Below, one piece after another: positions 8,805 through 18,000 of a stretch of 64,000 bases of DNA. Origin of the DNA: Stutzerimonas decontaminans (lineage in GTDB: Bacteria > Pseudomonadota > Gammaproteobacteria > Pseudomonadales > Pseudomonadaceae); assembly GCF_000661915.1 (NCBI RefSeq), contig NZ_CP007509.1, positions 2,121,001-2,185,000 of the forward strand. Direction: 5' to 3'. A model generated the notes under the pieces. That model saw only the letters and a list, made by a program, of their open reading frames with translations, had not been told where the DNA came from and did no database searches. A program made the position numbers and the translations under genes. Each line of letters opens with the position of its first letter. Within the stretch, counting starts at the first letter, position 1.

Positions 8805-10396
8805 TTCTTCAACAACGCGTTGAAGGCCTTGTCCAGCTCGCTTTCAGCGTTCGCCAGCCGGTCACGGCGTACCTTTGTCCAGTGCTGGTCGCCCGCGAGT
8901 GCCTGGTTGGCCTCTTTGAGCATACGCTTGACCTCGGCCGGCTGCGGGCCGCCGGTGCCGACACGGGTCTTGACCATGTTCTGCGGCGACAGTGTGGCGC
9001 GAAACGCCGACTCGCTCATCGGCAACTCGCGGGTCTTCCAGTCGTACTTCTCGGTGGCCTTGGTGAACAGTCGCTGCGCCTCGGCGTAGGGGAAGTTGGC
9101 CGGCACGAAACCTTCCTTGCGCGCATGACCGACAACCGCCGAGGCGAAGCTGTGACCGATTCGGAAGGGGACCTTGTGCTCGCGCTCCAGGGTATCGGCC
9201 AGCTCCATCGAGGTGGTCCATTCTGCTTCAAGCTCCTCCAGCGCGCGTTCGGGATTGATCACCAGTGCATCCATCACCTTGCCCGTACGGACGAACATCT
9301 CGTGGGCGCTATCGAACAGCCCGAGGCCGTCGAAGGCGAACTTGTAGTCGGTCATCCCGGTAGTCACGTTGTGCGCACGCAGGGTGACGGTATGGGCCAG
9401 TCCGACGACGTCCGAGGCTGATTCGCGCGCTCGCATGATCAGACCGGGGTTGCGCTTCTGCGGCATGGCGCTGCTGGTGTAGGTGGCGCCTTCTTCGAGC
9501 AGCATCCACGGACGGATCTGGTGGTATTGCGTATGAATGTCGCCCAGCATCGCGCCGATGCGGATCGCCGATGACGAGGCGATGCCCGCGGCCTCGATGG
9601 GAATGTCGTAGGTCGACACCTGGCCGGCATCCAATGAGTTTTCGCGCACATCATCGAAGCCGAGCAGCTCGGACAAGCGCTCGCGGTTGAGCGGCCAGCC
9701 GGAATTGGCGAGCACCGCCGTGCCCATGGGGCTACGGTTCAGGCGGTCGTACAGCTCGCGGATGCGCTGGGCATCGCGCTCGAACGCCGCCTCATACGCC
9801 AGCAGGTAGTGGGCATAGGTGATCGGCTGTGCCTGTACACCGTTGGTGTAGGCCGGGATCAGCGTGTCGACGTTTTCCTTCGCCAGCTCCAGCAACTGGG
9901 CGCGGGTGGCGTTCATCGCGTCGGTGTAGTCGAGCAACTGGCTGCGCAGCGTGGCGAGCCGGTAGGTCGCATACATGTCCTGGCGGCTGCGGCCGGAGTG
10001 GATCAGCGAAGCCTGCGGCCCGATCTTGTCGATCATGATCCGCTCGATCTGCAGCACGTCACTGGGCTTCTTGCCGTCGGGCTTGCCGGCCTGATTGATC
10101 ACATACTGCACGCCGCTGGCGATCTCACGGCCCTGTTTGCGGCTGACGATCCCTTCTTCGGTCAGCATCACGATGGACGCCTTGTTGATCCGGTTGACCC
10201 AAGTGAACTGATCGTCGTGCTTGCCGGATTTAGCGCTGGAGCGATCGACCGTGGCGCCGATCTTGGCCGCTTCGGCCGCGCATTCGGCCGTGGTTCGGCA
10301 GGGCAGGTCGGCCGTATCCGCCGCCTGAGCGCTCAGATGGCTGGTGACCAGGGCGAAGGCAACGGCCAGCGATAGCAGATTTTTTTGCATGGTCAT
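8801..10396 (-). CDS. Exported argininosuccinate lyase-like protein
   Basis: 531 aa from ATG 10396, preceded by AGGAG with good spacing. The first 26 residues after MTMQKN are a signal peptide ending SAQAA. The body is of the fumarase/aspartase/argininosuccinate lyase superfamily: LIHSGRSRQDMYAT corresponds to the HTGRSRNDQ motif of argininosuccinate lyase, and SSAMPQKRNPG to the family signature loop. Members eliminate fumarate from a C-N or C-O substituted succinate. The cytoplasmic ArgH is about 460 aa and unexported, so this is a separate periplasmic paralogue. The nearby asparaginase, symporter and porin suggest use of aspartate-like compounds; the real substrate is not known. Confidence 0.8.
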   Translation of the reverse strand: MTMQKNLLSLAVAFALVTSHLSAQAADTADLPCRTTAECAAEAAKIGATVDRSSAKSGKHDDQFTWVNRINKASIVMLTEEGIVSRKQGREIASGVQYVINQAGKPDGKKPSDVLQIERIMIDKIGPQASLIHSGRSRQDMYATYRLATLRSQLLDYTDAMNATRAQLLELAKENVDTLIPAYTNGVQAQPITYAHYLLAYEAAFERDAQRIRELYDRLNRSPMGTAVLANSGWPLNRERLSELLGFDDVRENSLDAGQVSTYDIPIEAAGIASSSAIRIGAMLGDIHTQYHQIRPWMLLEEGATYTSSAMPQKRNPGLIMRARESASDVVGLAHTVTLRAHNVTTGMTDYKFAFDGLGLFDSAHEMFVRTGKVMDALVINPERALEELEAEWTTSMELADTLEREHKVPFRIGHSFASAVVGHARKEGFVPANFPYAEAQRLFTKATEKYDWKTRELPMSESAFRATLSPQNMVKTRVGTGGPQPAEVKRMLKEANQALAGDQHWTKVRRDRLANAESELDKAFNALLKN

Positions 10397-10456
10397 GGTG
10401 AATCTCCTGTTCAGCGATACCGTCACCGCGGGGCGACGGGAAGGCGAGGGCGGCCG

Positions 10457-11698
10457 TTACAGCAGCGGCAAGGTGTAACTGAGGATGAAGCGGGTCTGAT
10501 CGATGTCATTCCCCGTACTTCGGTAGGTGCCGTTACGCAGCTTCACGCCGAAGTTTTTCAGCGCACCCTGCTGGAACACGTAACCGATGTCGGTATCGCG
10601 CTCCCACTCGCGGCCATTGCGCCCGCCTGGACCGTCGAAACCATCGCCGCGCAGGTAGCGCGTCATGAAGCTCAGCCCCGGAATGCCTACGGCGGCAAAA
10701 TCGTAGTCGTAGCGCAGCTGCCACGACTTCTCGCCGGGACTGGCGAAGTCGGCCGAAATCATCACGTAGTTGACCAAGTAGGAATTGGTCCCATTGATGT
10801 GCGGAAAGCCAGTCTCGCCGCTCATCTTCTGGTACGCCGCGCCAAAGGCGTGGCCGCCGAGCTGATAGGTGAACTTGGCGCCGAACGCATCGTTGTCAAC
10901 GTTGGTGTTGCCCGCCTCGGTGGAGCGAGCGAAGCGTAGGTCGCTCTTGAAGGCCTGGTCCTCGCCCAACGGCAAGACATGGGAAAGGTTGAAGATGTGC
11001 TGTTTGTAGTTCTGGTCGAGATGGCCGTAGTGGTAGCCAGTGGTCAGGCGGTCGGTCCAGCGATAGCTGGCGCTGGCGAAATCGAACTGATCGCTGTCCT
11101 GCCCACCGCGGATGCCCTTGCCGGCGACCTGCATGTCGTCGTTGGCCGCCGAGTTGCGTACGCTGTTCTGCGTCAGCCGACCGGCGTTGAGCGTCAGTCC
11201 GTCGATCTCCTTCGAGGTCACCATACCGCCGCGAAAGGTCTGCGGCAGGAGGCGGGAATCGTTTGGCAGCACCGTTGGCAGCTTCGGCAGCAGAGTCCCG
11301 ACTCGTGCCGTGGTTTTCGAATAGCGCATCTTCGCCGCCGCGCCGAGCTGGCTGTATTCGTCCGGCGCCTTCTCGTCGCCGACCGGCAGCAGTCCGGAAT
11401 TCTGGCGCTCCGGCCCGGAGTCGAGCTTCACCCCGAGCAGGCCGATGGCATCGACGCCGAAGCCGAGCGGCCCCTCGGTAAAGCCGGACTCGTAATTGAG
11501 CAGAAAGCCCTGCGCCCACTCGTCGCGCTTCGACTGGTTGGCGCCATCCTGTCGGTAGTCGGCATTGAAATAGAAGTTGCGCAGTTCCAGCGTGGCCTTG
11601 CTATCGGCGAGAAAATCCGCCATGGCCACACCCGGCAAACCCGCACCCAGCGCAGCAATCGTTATCGCCGTAGCAAGCGGCTTCGGTGACTTGTGCAT
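10457..11698 (-). CDS. OprD-family outer-membrane porin
   Basis: 413 aa from ATG 11698 (CAGGAG at the right distance). A signal peptide (AITIAALGAGLPGVAMA) precedes a mature start DFLADSKATLELRNFYFN, the hallmark beginning of OprD/OpdX porins. Further family motifs: NYESGFTEGPLGFGVDAIG, GTLLPKLPTVLPNDSRLLPQ, and a C-terminal strand ending in Leu after SYTLPLL. It forms an 18-strand substrate-specific channel for small acids or basic amino acids. It sits 60 bases upstream of the exported lyase in the same orientation, so they may be co-transcribed and the porin may bring in the lyase substrate. Confidence 0.92.
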   Translation of the reverse strand: MHKSPKPLATAITIAALGAGLPGVAMADFLADSKATLELRNFYFNADYRQDGANQSKRDEWAQGFLLNYESGFTEGPLGFGVDAIGLLGVKLDSGPERQNSGLLPVGDEKAPDEYSQLGAAAKMRYSKTTARVGTLLPKLPTVLPNDSRLLPQTFRGGMVTSKEIDGLTLNAGRLTQNSVRNSAANDDMQVAGKGIRGGQDSDQFDFASASYRWTDRLTTGYHYGHLDQNYKQHIFNLSHVLPLGEDQAFKSDLRFARSTEAGNTNVDNDAFGAKFTYQLGGHAFGAAYQKMSGETGFPHINGTNSYLVNYVMISADFASPGEKSWQLRYDYDFAAVGIPGLSFMTRYLRGDGFDGPGGRNGREWERDTDIGYVFQQGALKNFGVKLRNGTYRSTGNDIDQTRFILSYTLPLL

Positions 11699-12121
11699 CA
11701 CTGTCTCCTGATTGTTTTTATACGGAGGTGACGCCGCCGACACGAGGCTGGCGGGCGTCTGGCGTGATGCTAGGGAATTGATTTCAATATGAAAAATATC
11801 TAGATCGTATCCGCCGGATATCTATTGGATATGGCGGTGGTTCGTTCCTGGGCGGTGCGGCAGATTCTCAATTGCCAATAACCAGGCGGCACTGGATAGA
11901 CATCGCGGCTTCACGATGTGGCGAGATCGACGGGTCGCCGGCAGCCTGACCTCACGCCGTACTTTCCCTCCCGTTGTCAGAGACGCCGTTTAGACGGCCA
12001 CCGAGTGCAGCGTGTCATTTGGATCAATAACGTTGAACTTAAAGGGCAAATCTATTCATTGGTGTTGATTTATTTCGTGGGGCACGCTTCTAGGCTAGTC
12101 AGCAGTAGAGGCGCTTGGCAT
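11699..12121. promoter_or_regulatory. Divergent intergenic region between porin and FNR-like gene
   Basis: 423 bases holding the promoters of the porin (leftward) and the FNR-like regulator (rightward). The stretch around 11775-11835 is AT-rich. TTGAT half-sites occur near 12064 but I see no complete TTGAT-N4-ATCAA FNR box. The regulator frame is open back to 11918, but that part is low in family similarity. Confidence 0.4.
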
Positions 12122-12928
12122 GTGTACTACCATTCAAATGCGCACCGCGCGCCGTCGTCGGTGACGGGCTTGCCCCAGGCCGATTGCAGGGACTGTGTTC
12201 TATCCAGCCGTTGCCTACCGTCCGTGCTTGGTCGCAATGACATTCCTGCGCACGAGCTGCGGTTCCGTTCGTCGACCTTGGTTAAGGGACAGCTTTTGTT
12301 CGAAGAGGGGGACCGAGCAACCAGCCTCTATATGGTCCGGTCGGGTGCAATGAGCGCATCTCGCGCGAATGTTTATGGCGCTCAGCAGATTCTTTCCTTC
12401 AGCCTTAGAGGTGATCTGGTTGGGGCTTGCTCGCTTCACGAGCCTAGGCATCAAGTCACCGTTCGAGCTGTGCAACGAACCGCCTTGTGTGAGCTTCCGT
12501 TGGACGTGCTGCATCGACTGAGCAGCATCAACGGCGGCGTCGCTCGATTTTTGCGTAAGGTTCTTAGCAAGGAACTCAAGCGCAACCGGGAAGCTCGGTT
12601 GCAACTTGCAGTGCCTCGGGCGGATAGCCGGGTGGCGAGCTTTCTGGCCTGGTATGCAGGCGCATTGATCGAACGGCGCCAGCCCGCTGCTCGCTTTCGC
12701 CTTCCCATGTCTCGCGTAGAAATTGCCAATCACCTCGGGCTCGCGGTCGAGTCGGTCTCGCGCGCGCTCGCCGAGCTTCGTGCCGAGGGCATCCTCGAAG
12801 CAAAGGGGAGGGAGATCGAGATCCTCGATTCATGTCGGCTATGGGAAGTGGCATGCAGCATGCAATTCCGGCGCGCTGCATGCGTCCCTGCGCGACGGCA
12901 TTCCCCAGATGTCATTGCAGCCTGTTGA
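12122..12928 (+). CDS. FNR/Anr-type Crp-family regulator with Fe-S cysteines
   Basis: 268 aa if GTG 12122 is the start (AGAGG 12 bases upstream); the frame remains open upstream, so the start is uncertain. The N-terminal DCRDCVLSSRCLPSVL has the C-x2-C-x5-C pattern of FNR's [4Fe-4S] ligands, and the fourth Cys is present in RTALCELPLDVLHRLS. A cyclic-nucleotide-binding-like barrel follows (GQLLFEEGDRATSLYMVRSG), then the HTH MSRVEIANHLGLAVESVSR with the E-xx-SR residues that read TTGAT sites. It should therefore activate genes when oxygen is low. Cysteines separate it from Dnr-type proteins. It may regulate the adjacent porin or unlinked genes. Confidence 0.85.
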   Translation: MYYHSNAHRAPSSVTGLPQADCRDCVLSSRCLPSVLGRNDIPAHELRFRSSTLVKGQLLFEEGDRATSLYMVRSGAMSASRANVYGAQQILSFSLRGDLVGACSLHEPRHQVTVRAVQRTALCELPLDVLHRLSSINGGVARFLRKVLSKELKRNREARLQLAVPRADSRVASFLAWYAGALIERRQPAARFRLPMSRVEIANHLGLAVESVSRALAELRAEGILEAKGREIEILDSCRLWEVACSMQFRRAACVPARRHSPDVIAAC

Positions 12929-12931
12929 ATG

Positions 12932-12954
12932 AACGGGGGCTTGCGCCCCCGTTT
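12932..12954. terminator. Hairpin between converging FNR-like and radC-like genes
   Basis: ACGGGGGC-TTGC-GCCCCCGT hairpin with flanking A/T on both sides, suited to end both converging genes. Confidence 0.8.
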
Positions 12955-12957
12955 GGA

Positions 12958-13464
12958 TTAGAGGAGCCCGAATTCAGCCAGCGAGGCCGACGCATGACCG
13001 GCCACGATTACGTGGTCGAGGGTCCGCACATCGACGAGCTCGAGTGCCTGCTTTAGGCGCCTGGTCAACGCCTTGTCCGCTTCGCTCGGTTCGGGATGCC
13101 CACTTGGATGGTTGTGAGAAAAAATCACTGCCGCCGCGTTGAGTCGCAGGGCTTCCTTCACCACCTCGCGCGGGTACACCGAAGCGGCGTCGATGGTGCC
13201 GCGAAACAGCTCGACGTACTCGATTAGCCGATGGCGGTTATCCAGGAAAAGGGCAGCGAACATTTCGTGTTCGAAGCCAGCAAGCTTGGCCTGCAGGAAG
13301 TTCTTGACGATGTCCGGCGACGTGAATGCTGCGCCTCTCTTCATCTTTAGGTCGATGGCTCGTCGAGCGGCGTCGAGAATCTGTTCAGGGGTCGCCGGTA
13401 CATAACGGCCTGCATTGTCTCGAACCAGCAGGATCGAATCGTCGGAGGAGGTGAAGTTCGACAT
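12958..13464 (-). CDS. radC: RadC-like JAB/MPN-domain protein of mobile elements
   Basis: 168 aa from ATG 13464; this is the first start giving the family N-terminus. The core carries the JAMM metal motif in IFSHNHPSGHPEPSEAD and the downstream VVDH-like segment LDHVIVAGHASASLAEFGLL. It is the short, UPF0758-type RadC found in integrative elements and plasmids rather than the chromosomal RadC with its N-terminal HhH domain. Its molecular role is unknown. Together with the DUF736 gene upstream it marks mobile DNA from here on. Confidence 0.85.
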   Translation of the reverse strand: MSNFTSSDDSILLVRDNAGRYVPATPEQILDAARRAIDLKMKRGAAFTSPDIVKNFLQAKLAGFEHEMFAALFLDNRHRLIEYVELFRGTIDAASVYPREVVKEALRLNAAAVIFSHNHPSGHPEPSEADKALTRRLKQALELVDVRTLDHVIVAGHASASLAEFGLL

Positions 13465-13651
13465 GTCGGTGCTCCGGTTGCTCGGGCGAGATTGCCCGGA
13501 ACCGACCCGGCACGGCGCAGCGCAAGCAGTCAGGGGGCGAAGCCGGCGCCAGCCGCGAACACGCACCGGCGGGTGAAGCCCTTGACGGCGAGCACGCCGT
13601 GGCAAGGTGAAGGAAAACAGCAAGTCCGCCCCATTAACTCTCTGGCACGAT

Positions 13652-13675
13652 AAAAAAAAGCGCCCTGTCGGGCGC
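13652..13675 (-). terminator. Rho-independent terminator, minus strand
   Basis: Stem GGGCGC/GCGCCC with a four-base loop, followed on the minus strand by eight T. Confidence 0.8.
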
Positions 13676-13775
13676 CCAACGGTCCTCACTAGGCTATGAG
13701 AACCAAGCAGTGCGGGGTGTAGCACCCCGCGCAAACCGTAGCGCACGTCACGCAGTGCAAGCGGAACTGACTCAC

Positions 13776-13803
13776 AAAAATGCGCCCTGGATTGCCAGGG
13801 CGC
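13776..13803 (-). terminator. Rho-independent terminator after DUF736 gene
   Basis: GCGCCCTGG-CAAT-CCAGGGCGC stem, then ATTTTTG on the minus strand, starting eight bases after the DUF736 stop. Confidence 0.85.
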
Positions 13804-13810
13804 CTTGGCG

Positions 13811-14119
13811 TCATTCAGCCTTGCTTCGGCTCCACATCAGTACGTGGGAGCCTTCGGACTCCTCCAGGAGTCGCGCGTATACGGTGGCGGGGAACGCAGG
13901 ATCATCGAGCGTGACTGACAGGTAGGGGCGATCGTTCTGGCTGAGCTTCTTCCAGGCGGCGCCGATCTCGACCCCGCCCGAGGTGAGGATGCGAAAATCG
14001 GGCGCATTGGCTGTGCCCTTGTCGTTGGGCACGAAGGCGACCTTCGCTTTGAGCATCAGGGTTTGCAGCGTGCCGGTGAAGCCGTCGTTGAGAGTGGTAA
14101 AGGTGCCGATGTTGGCCAT
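13811..14119 (-). CDS. DUF736 family protein
   Basis: 102 aa. [20 protein letters not shown] and the closing [21 protein letters not shown] sequence are typical of DUF736, a small family of unknown function that occurs on integrative and conjugative elements and plasmids, usually near radC-like, parB or DUF2958 genes. A good ribosome site (AAAGGAGAAACACC) precedes the ATG. It is followed by two terminators. The presence of only DUF736 and radC, without conjugation or integrase genes, suggests a decayed or partial element. Confidence 0.88.
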   Translation of the reverse strand: MANIGTFTTLNDGFTGTLQTLMLKAKVAFVPNDKGTANAPDFRILTSGGVEIGAAWKKLSQNDRPYLSVTLDDPAFPATVYARLLEESEGSHVLMWSRSKAE

Positions 14120-14632
14120 GGTGTTTCTCCTTTCGGATTGAGGGCCGCGCCTATCGCGTCCTCGTTGTGATCCGGTCGGTGGGAGAGGGCGGGCCGCACT
14201 GCCTGCAGCCGTAACGCAGAGAAGGACCGAAAGGACCTAACAATTTGCCTCGCGAGGAAGCCGGGCACCGGCGGGGAAATTGTTTGGTTCGACGGTTGTG
14301 GCCACAAAGCCCGAGCCCTCCAGGATTCACTACGAGCAGAGGACGCCTGGCCGGCGCTCTGGCACGGGCTGGCACCAGGCTATATCGATCACCCTGCGCC
14401 AGACGACCATTCGCTCGCTTGCACCTGATGTCTGTCGCGACGTCGCCGTGCCTTGCGATGGGGGAATGCCGCGCGCGATGAGTCGACACGGGGCCACAGT
14501 GCGAGATCGTCGGTTAAATGATTGAAGGGACCTTGATCGACATGCTCTGCGAAGATCAAGAACTCGGCTACCGGCAGGAGCGCAGCCGGGCCAGGCTGGC
14601 CGCAGCGTGGCGTATAGGTAGAAGATTTCGAT

Positions 14633-14663
14633 GCAACAAAGGCCCGATGCAGGCCTTTGTTGC
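14633..14663 (-). terminator. Perfect 12-bp hairpin after chemotaxis-receptor remnant
   Basis: GCAACAAAGGCC and its exact complement enclose a 7-base loop. It starts 10 bases beyond the stop of the receptor remnant on the minus strand, so it is probably that gene's old terminator. No long T tract follows. Confidence 0.6.
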
Positions 14664-14673
14664 GATCGACAGA

Positions 14674-14757
14674 TCAGCGGAGCCTGAATCGATTGACCAG
14701 CGCCGTCAGGCGGGCATTGCTGCCGACCAGGGACTCTGTGCTGACTTCACACACTGT
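14674..14757 (-). pseudogene. 3' remnant of a methyl-accepting chemotaxis protein gene
   Basis: Read leftward, the DNA encodes a peptide ending STESLVGSNARLTALVNRF, then RLR and a stop (TGA at 14676-14674). Pseudomonas chemotaxis receptors very often end with this kind of LxxLVxRFRL tail. Upstream of about 14757 the frame loses similarity and there is no start. I read it as the last 25-28 codons of a receptor gene cut off by insertion or deletion at the island junction. The match is short, so it could be coincidence. Confidence 0.5.
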
Positions 14758-15000
14758 GAATAAGCAAAAGCGGCGGGCATGCGAGCCTTCGACAATGAGG
14801 CTCGCTGTTGAGGTTGGGTTTTCCCCGCCTGCGGGAGACGAGGGCGATGCCGGCGAGGCAAGTTTGATCTAACTGCGGGATGGTGCAGTGGTAGGGGCAT
14901 CGCAACGCAAGGAAACCCTCATGGGGACACTTTTTCAGGCATCAACGTATCGAAGAATCATTTGGAAAGCTGACATGCATTGAGCTACGGCATTCATAGG

Positions 15001-18000
15001 TCACTCGTCCTGACTATCAGAAATTCGACTGATGTGGATTGCGTTCGCGCCATCGTCGCCGGTCAGATACAGGCGCAGTGCAAAAAGCAGGTCCGGTGTA
15101 TGGTCACCGTCGGGCTTTTCGATATTGATCTGCACCCGGCAAGACAAAATGGCAGTCGATTCTTCAACGAGTTCGCTCACCCGTTCGACCCTGCGGGCCA
15201 AGGCCTTGGTTATCTGTTGATGAGGCTGGAGCAGCATTCTCAGCCGCACATCGGCGGCTTCGCGCGTACGAAGCACGCCCAGCAGGAGTTCAAGCAACTC
15301 GGTGGTTGCGCGCATCCAGTTGACCGCAGCTCTGTCGTCTTTTGCACTTTTCTTCCTAGGGCATGGATTGATTTGACCCAGCGCCACGTTAAGGGACGTC
15401 AAAACCATTGTCATTTGCGCAGAATCGAACTGTTCAACGAAGTGCCGGTCTCGCCAGATCGCGCAAGCAAAGATGCGCAGGACACTTTCCGTGATGTTCC
15501 GCATGAGGCCCGAGAAAAGGGCTCGCTGCCAGGGTTCATCCAGGCGTCCCAGCGCGAAGCCAATGGCTTGCGGGTTGCGAAAGCTGCCCTTCTCGAGCTC
15601 CCTGGCTAGGTGCTGGATGAAGGTGCTTGGGGCGTCTTTGTGCATGCAACACATCAACACGAAAATCGCGTTTTTCACCGATGCTGGAAGATCGTCCTCC
15701 GCCAGCAGCGAAACGAGATAGTCAATATGGATGCGGGCTGCTTCGGCAAAGACGCCGGGGCAGTCGGCGTCGTCGATGGAGCGACCATCGCGCCATGTCT
15801 GGATGACGGGGTAATACAGGGATTTGCGGATCTGGGTGACGAGGTCCTTGCTGGTGGTTTCGTCGAACCGCTTCAGTCGTTGCACTTCCTCGTGATGCTC
15901 GCCTGCGACGCGGCGGCCAGAACACTTGCCGTCCTGTTCGTGGCGTTCGAATGAAATGCTGTCGCCGACGTTGAAGTCCGTGTACGCATGTCCGTCCAAG
16001 ATATTTTTCTGATGAACGAACACGCGTTCCTGTGTGGTGTTGGTGGTGGCGAAAGTGAAATAGCCTCCGTTCTTGTCAGGGCGCCACTCCCTGCAGATCA
16101 CGGCCTTCGTCCTGGCTCTGGGGCGGATGTAGATATCCTGGTCCAGTCGCGCGATCGCGCGGGTTATCCAGTCGAGCAGGTCAGTAGTTTCACTGCTGCC
16201 GGGTTTTGGCACATGGCGCAGATCGGCCCAGGCCATCGGAGCGGGATACTCCGGAGCGGGGGCGTCGGTGACCACCAGATCCCTGGTACGCCGCCAGGTG
16301 GCTCGCACGTGTGCGAAGGCGCCATTGCGCGGGATGAACGTCAGTTGATAGGGATCGTCGGCCCCGTATTCGAAGGTCAGGTGGAGCGCACAGTCGACAC
16401 TTTCCTCCAATGGAAACGCGGAAGAATCCAGGCGGGCCGAGTAGCCGAGGTCTTCGCTGCTGTCGCCAAGGAAGAGCGGGAACTGGTAGAACGGTCTCTT
16501 CGCTGGGAGGGTGAAATCCTCCTTTACCTCGATTCTGACGGGTCTGCCACGGATCGGAGTGACCGTCGTGCCGCGGGATACAAGCTGGAAGCGCTGCTGA
16601 CGTCCGTCCTTGAGGGCCTTGATCGTCAGTTCAGGTATCTGGTCGCGCCACAGGGGGATCTCTCCGGCACGCTGTTGCAGCGCATGAAAATGAAGGCCTC
16701 CGGATACCGGGCTGTCCGTCACGATGATGGAGAAGGCGAAGCCGCCGATGCGTGGATCCTGTTTCAGCATCGAGGTATCGAGGGAGGCTGGCCTGGCCGG
16801 GACAGCCGGCGGATGCCATTGGTCCTGGTCGTCGATGGAGGTGATGGCGCAGCCGGGTTCTGACTCCTGCGCAGGGGTGTCCGAAAGGATCACCGGTGGA
16901 TGCCGCTCCCAGTAGAAACCTCTCGTTTCCGGGAGCTTGTCCTTGAGCGCCGGATCGAACCTGGCGACCAGTCTCGTTACGCAGGTCGTGCCGCCGACGT
17001 TGTCGATCACGACTATCGGAAAGCCAGCGTTCACTTTCGAGTAGTCCACGCGTTGAACAGCGGCGGCAATACTGCGGGGGAGCGGCACCGCGCCCTGGAA
17101 GCGAGCGTTGAGATTGCGCCGGGTGACGTCGAGTTCGAAATCACTGAGGGCATCGGGCACGAGCCAGATCAGCGTGTCGCTCCTGAACACCTCGTGCAGT
17201 CTGGAGGTGAAGGCGCGTGCAGCGCGGTCCAGATGCTCGGGAGCGGCTTTGGAGAAGAACAGATCCGTCGGGAATAGGGTCGTCACCTGTGGATGCCGAT
17301 AAATCGCGTCTGAGGTGAACAGGTCAAGTGCTACTTCGGTGTTCTCGCCTTGCCATTGTTGCCATAGGAAAGACCCAGGCAGGTACCTGGCCGTTTTACC
17401 TGCGGCATAGCGTGGGAGTGAAGTCGCCAGATCAACGCACACCGGTATCCGAACTTCGATCCTTGTGTCGCGCTTGATCTTCTCCGGTACCGATTGCATC
17501 GCGACGCTGTTGAACCAGGGGCGGATCTCGAAGGTATCGAAGTCGAAGAAAATCGGCATGTCTGCCAGGCAGTGGCGACCCTCGCTCCATATCCGGCTGT
17601 AGGTGATCCAGCGATGCCGGGTCTGGCGACGCGCGTGGACCTCGGACAGGTCGCGAGCGGTGTCATCCTCCAGGGTCTGCATCCAACGCCAGGCGTCCCA
17701 TACCCGTCGGTAATCGCGATGTGACAAAAGCGTGTTGTTGGGCGGCAGGTTCTCCCAGTTCCCGATGTCCCGCGCTTCTCCGGAGCGCAGCCAGGACAGG
17801 ATCGTCACCAGCAGGTCGTCCTGTCGATCATGGCGCGCGCCGCACAGCTCCAAGTGTTGCGCGAGACGCACCATGCATGCCTTGAACAGGCGGTTCTCCG
17901 GCAGGTCGACGGACTGGAACCGCCGAACACCTTGCAGATAGGGGTTGCCCGCGAGCTTTTCTCGCAGGTTGCGTCCGGGGCGATTGCTCAGCTTGATGAA

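Larger units (their letters stand above)
13465..13810. other. Gene-free block with three strong hairpins
   Basis: 346 bases between the radC-like and DUF736 genes. It holds three perfect hairpins: 13660-13675 (GCGCCC/GGGCGC, with T8 on the minus strand), 13712-13730 (GCGGGGTG-TAG-CACCCCGC), and 13782-13803 (9-bp arms, T5 on the minus strand). The first and third are good minus-strand terminators after DUF736. No protein is recognisable. A small RNA or leader is possible. Confidence 0.5.
14120..14990. other. Decayed region between DUF736 and the defence operon
   Basis: About 870 bases without an intact gene. It contains the DUF736 promoter and leader, the fragment of a chemotaxis receptor described separately, and a perfect 12-bp-stem hairpin. 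Frames open on the minus strand (14151-14489) are Arg/Pro-rich and look like chance. Nothing else is recognisable up to the end of the 1114-codon gene. Confidence 0.5.

Noticed and set aside
14151..14489. Minus frame of 112 codons upstream of DUF736
   Set aside because: Arg/Pro-rich, no homologue recognised and no ribosome site.
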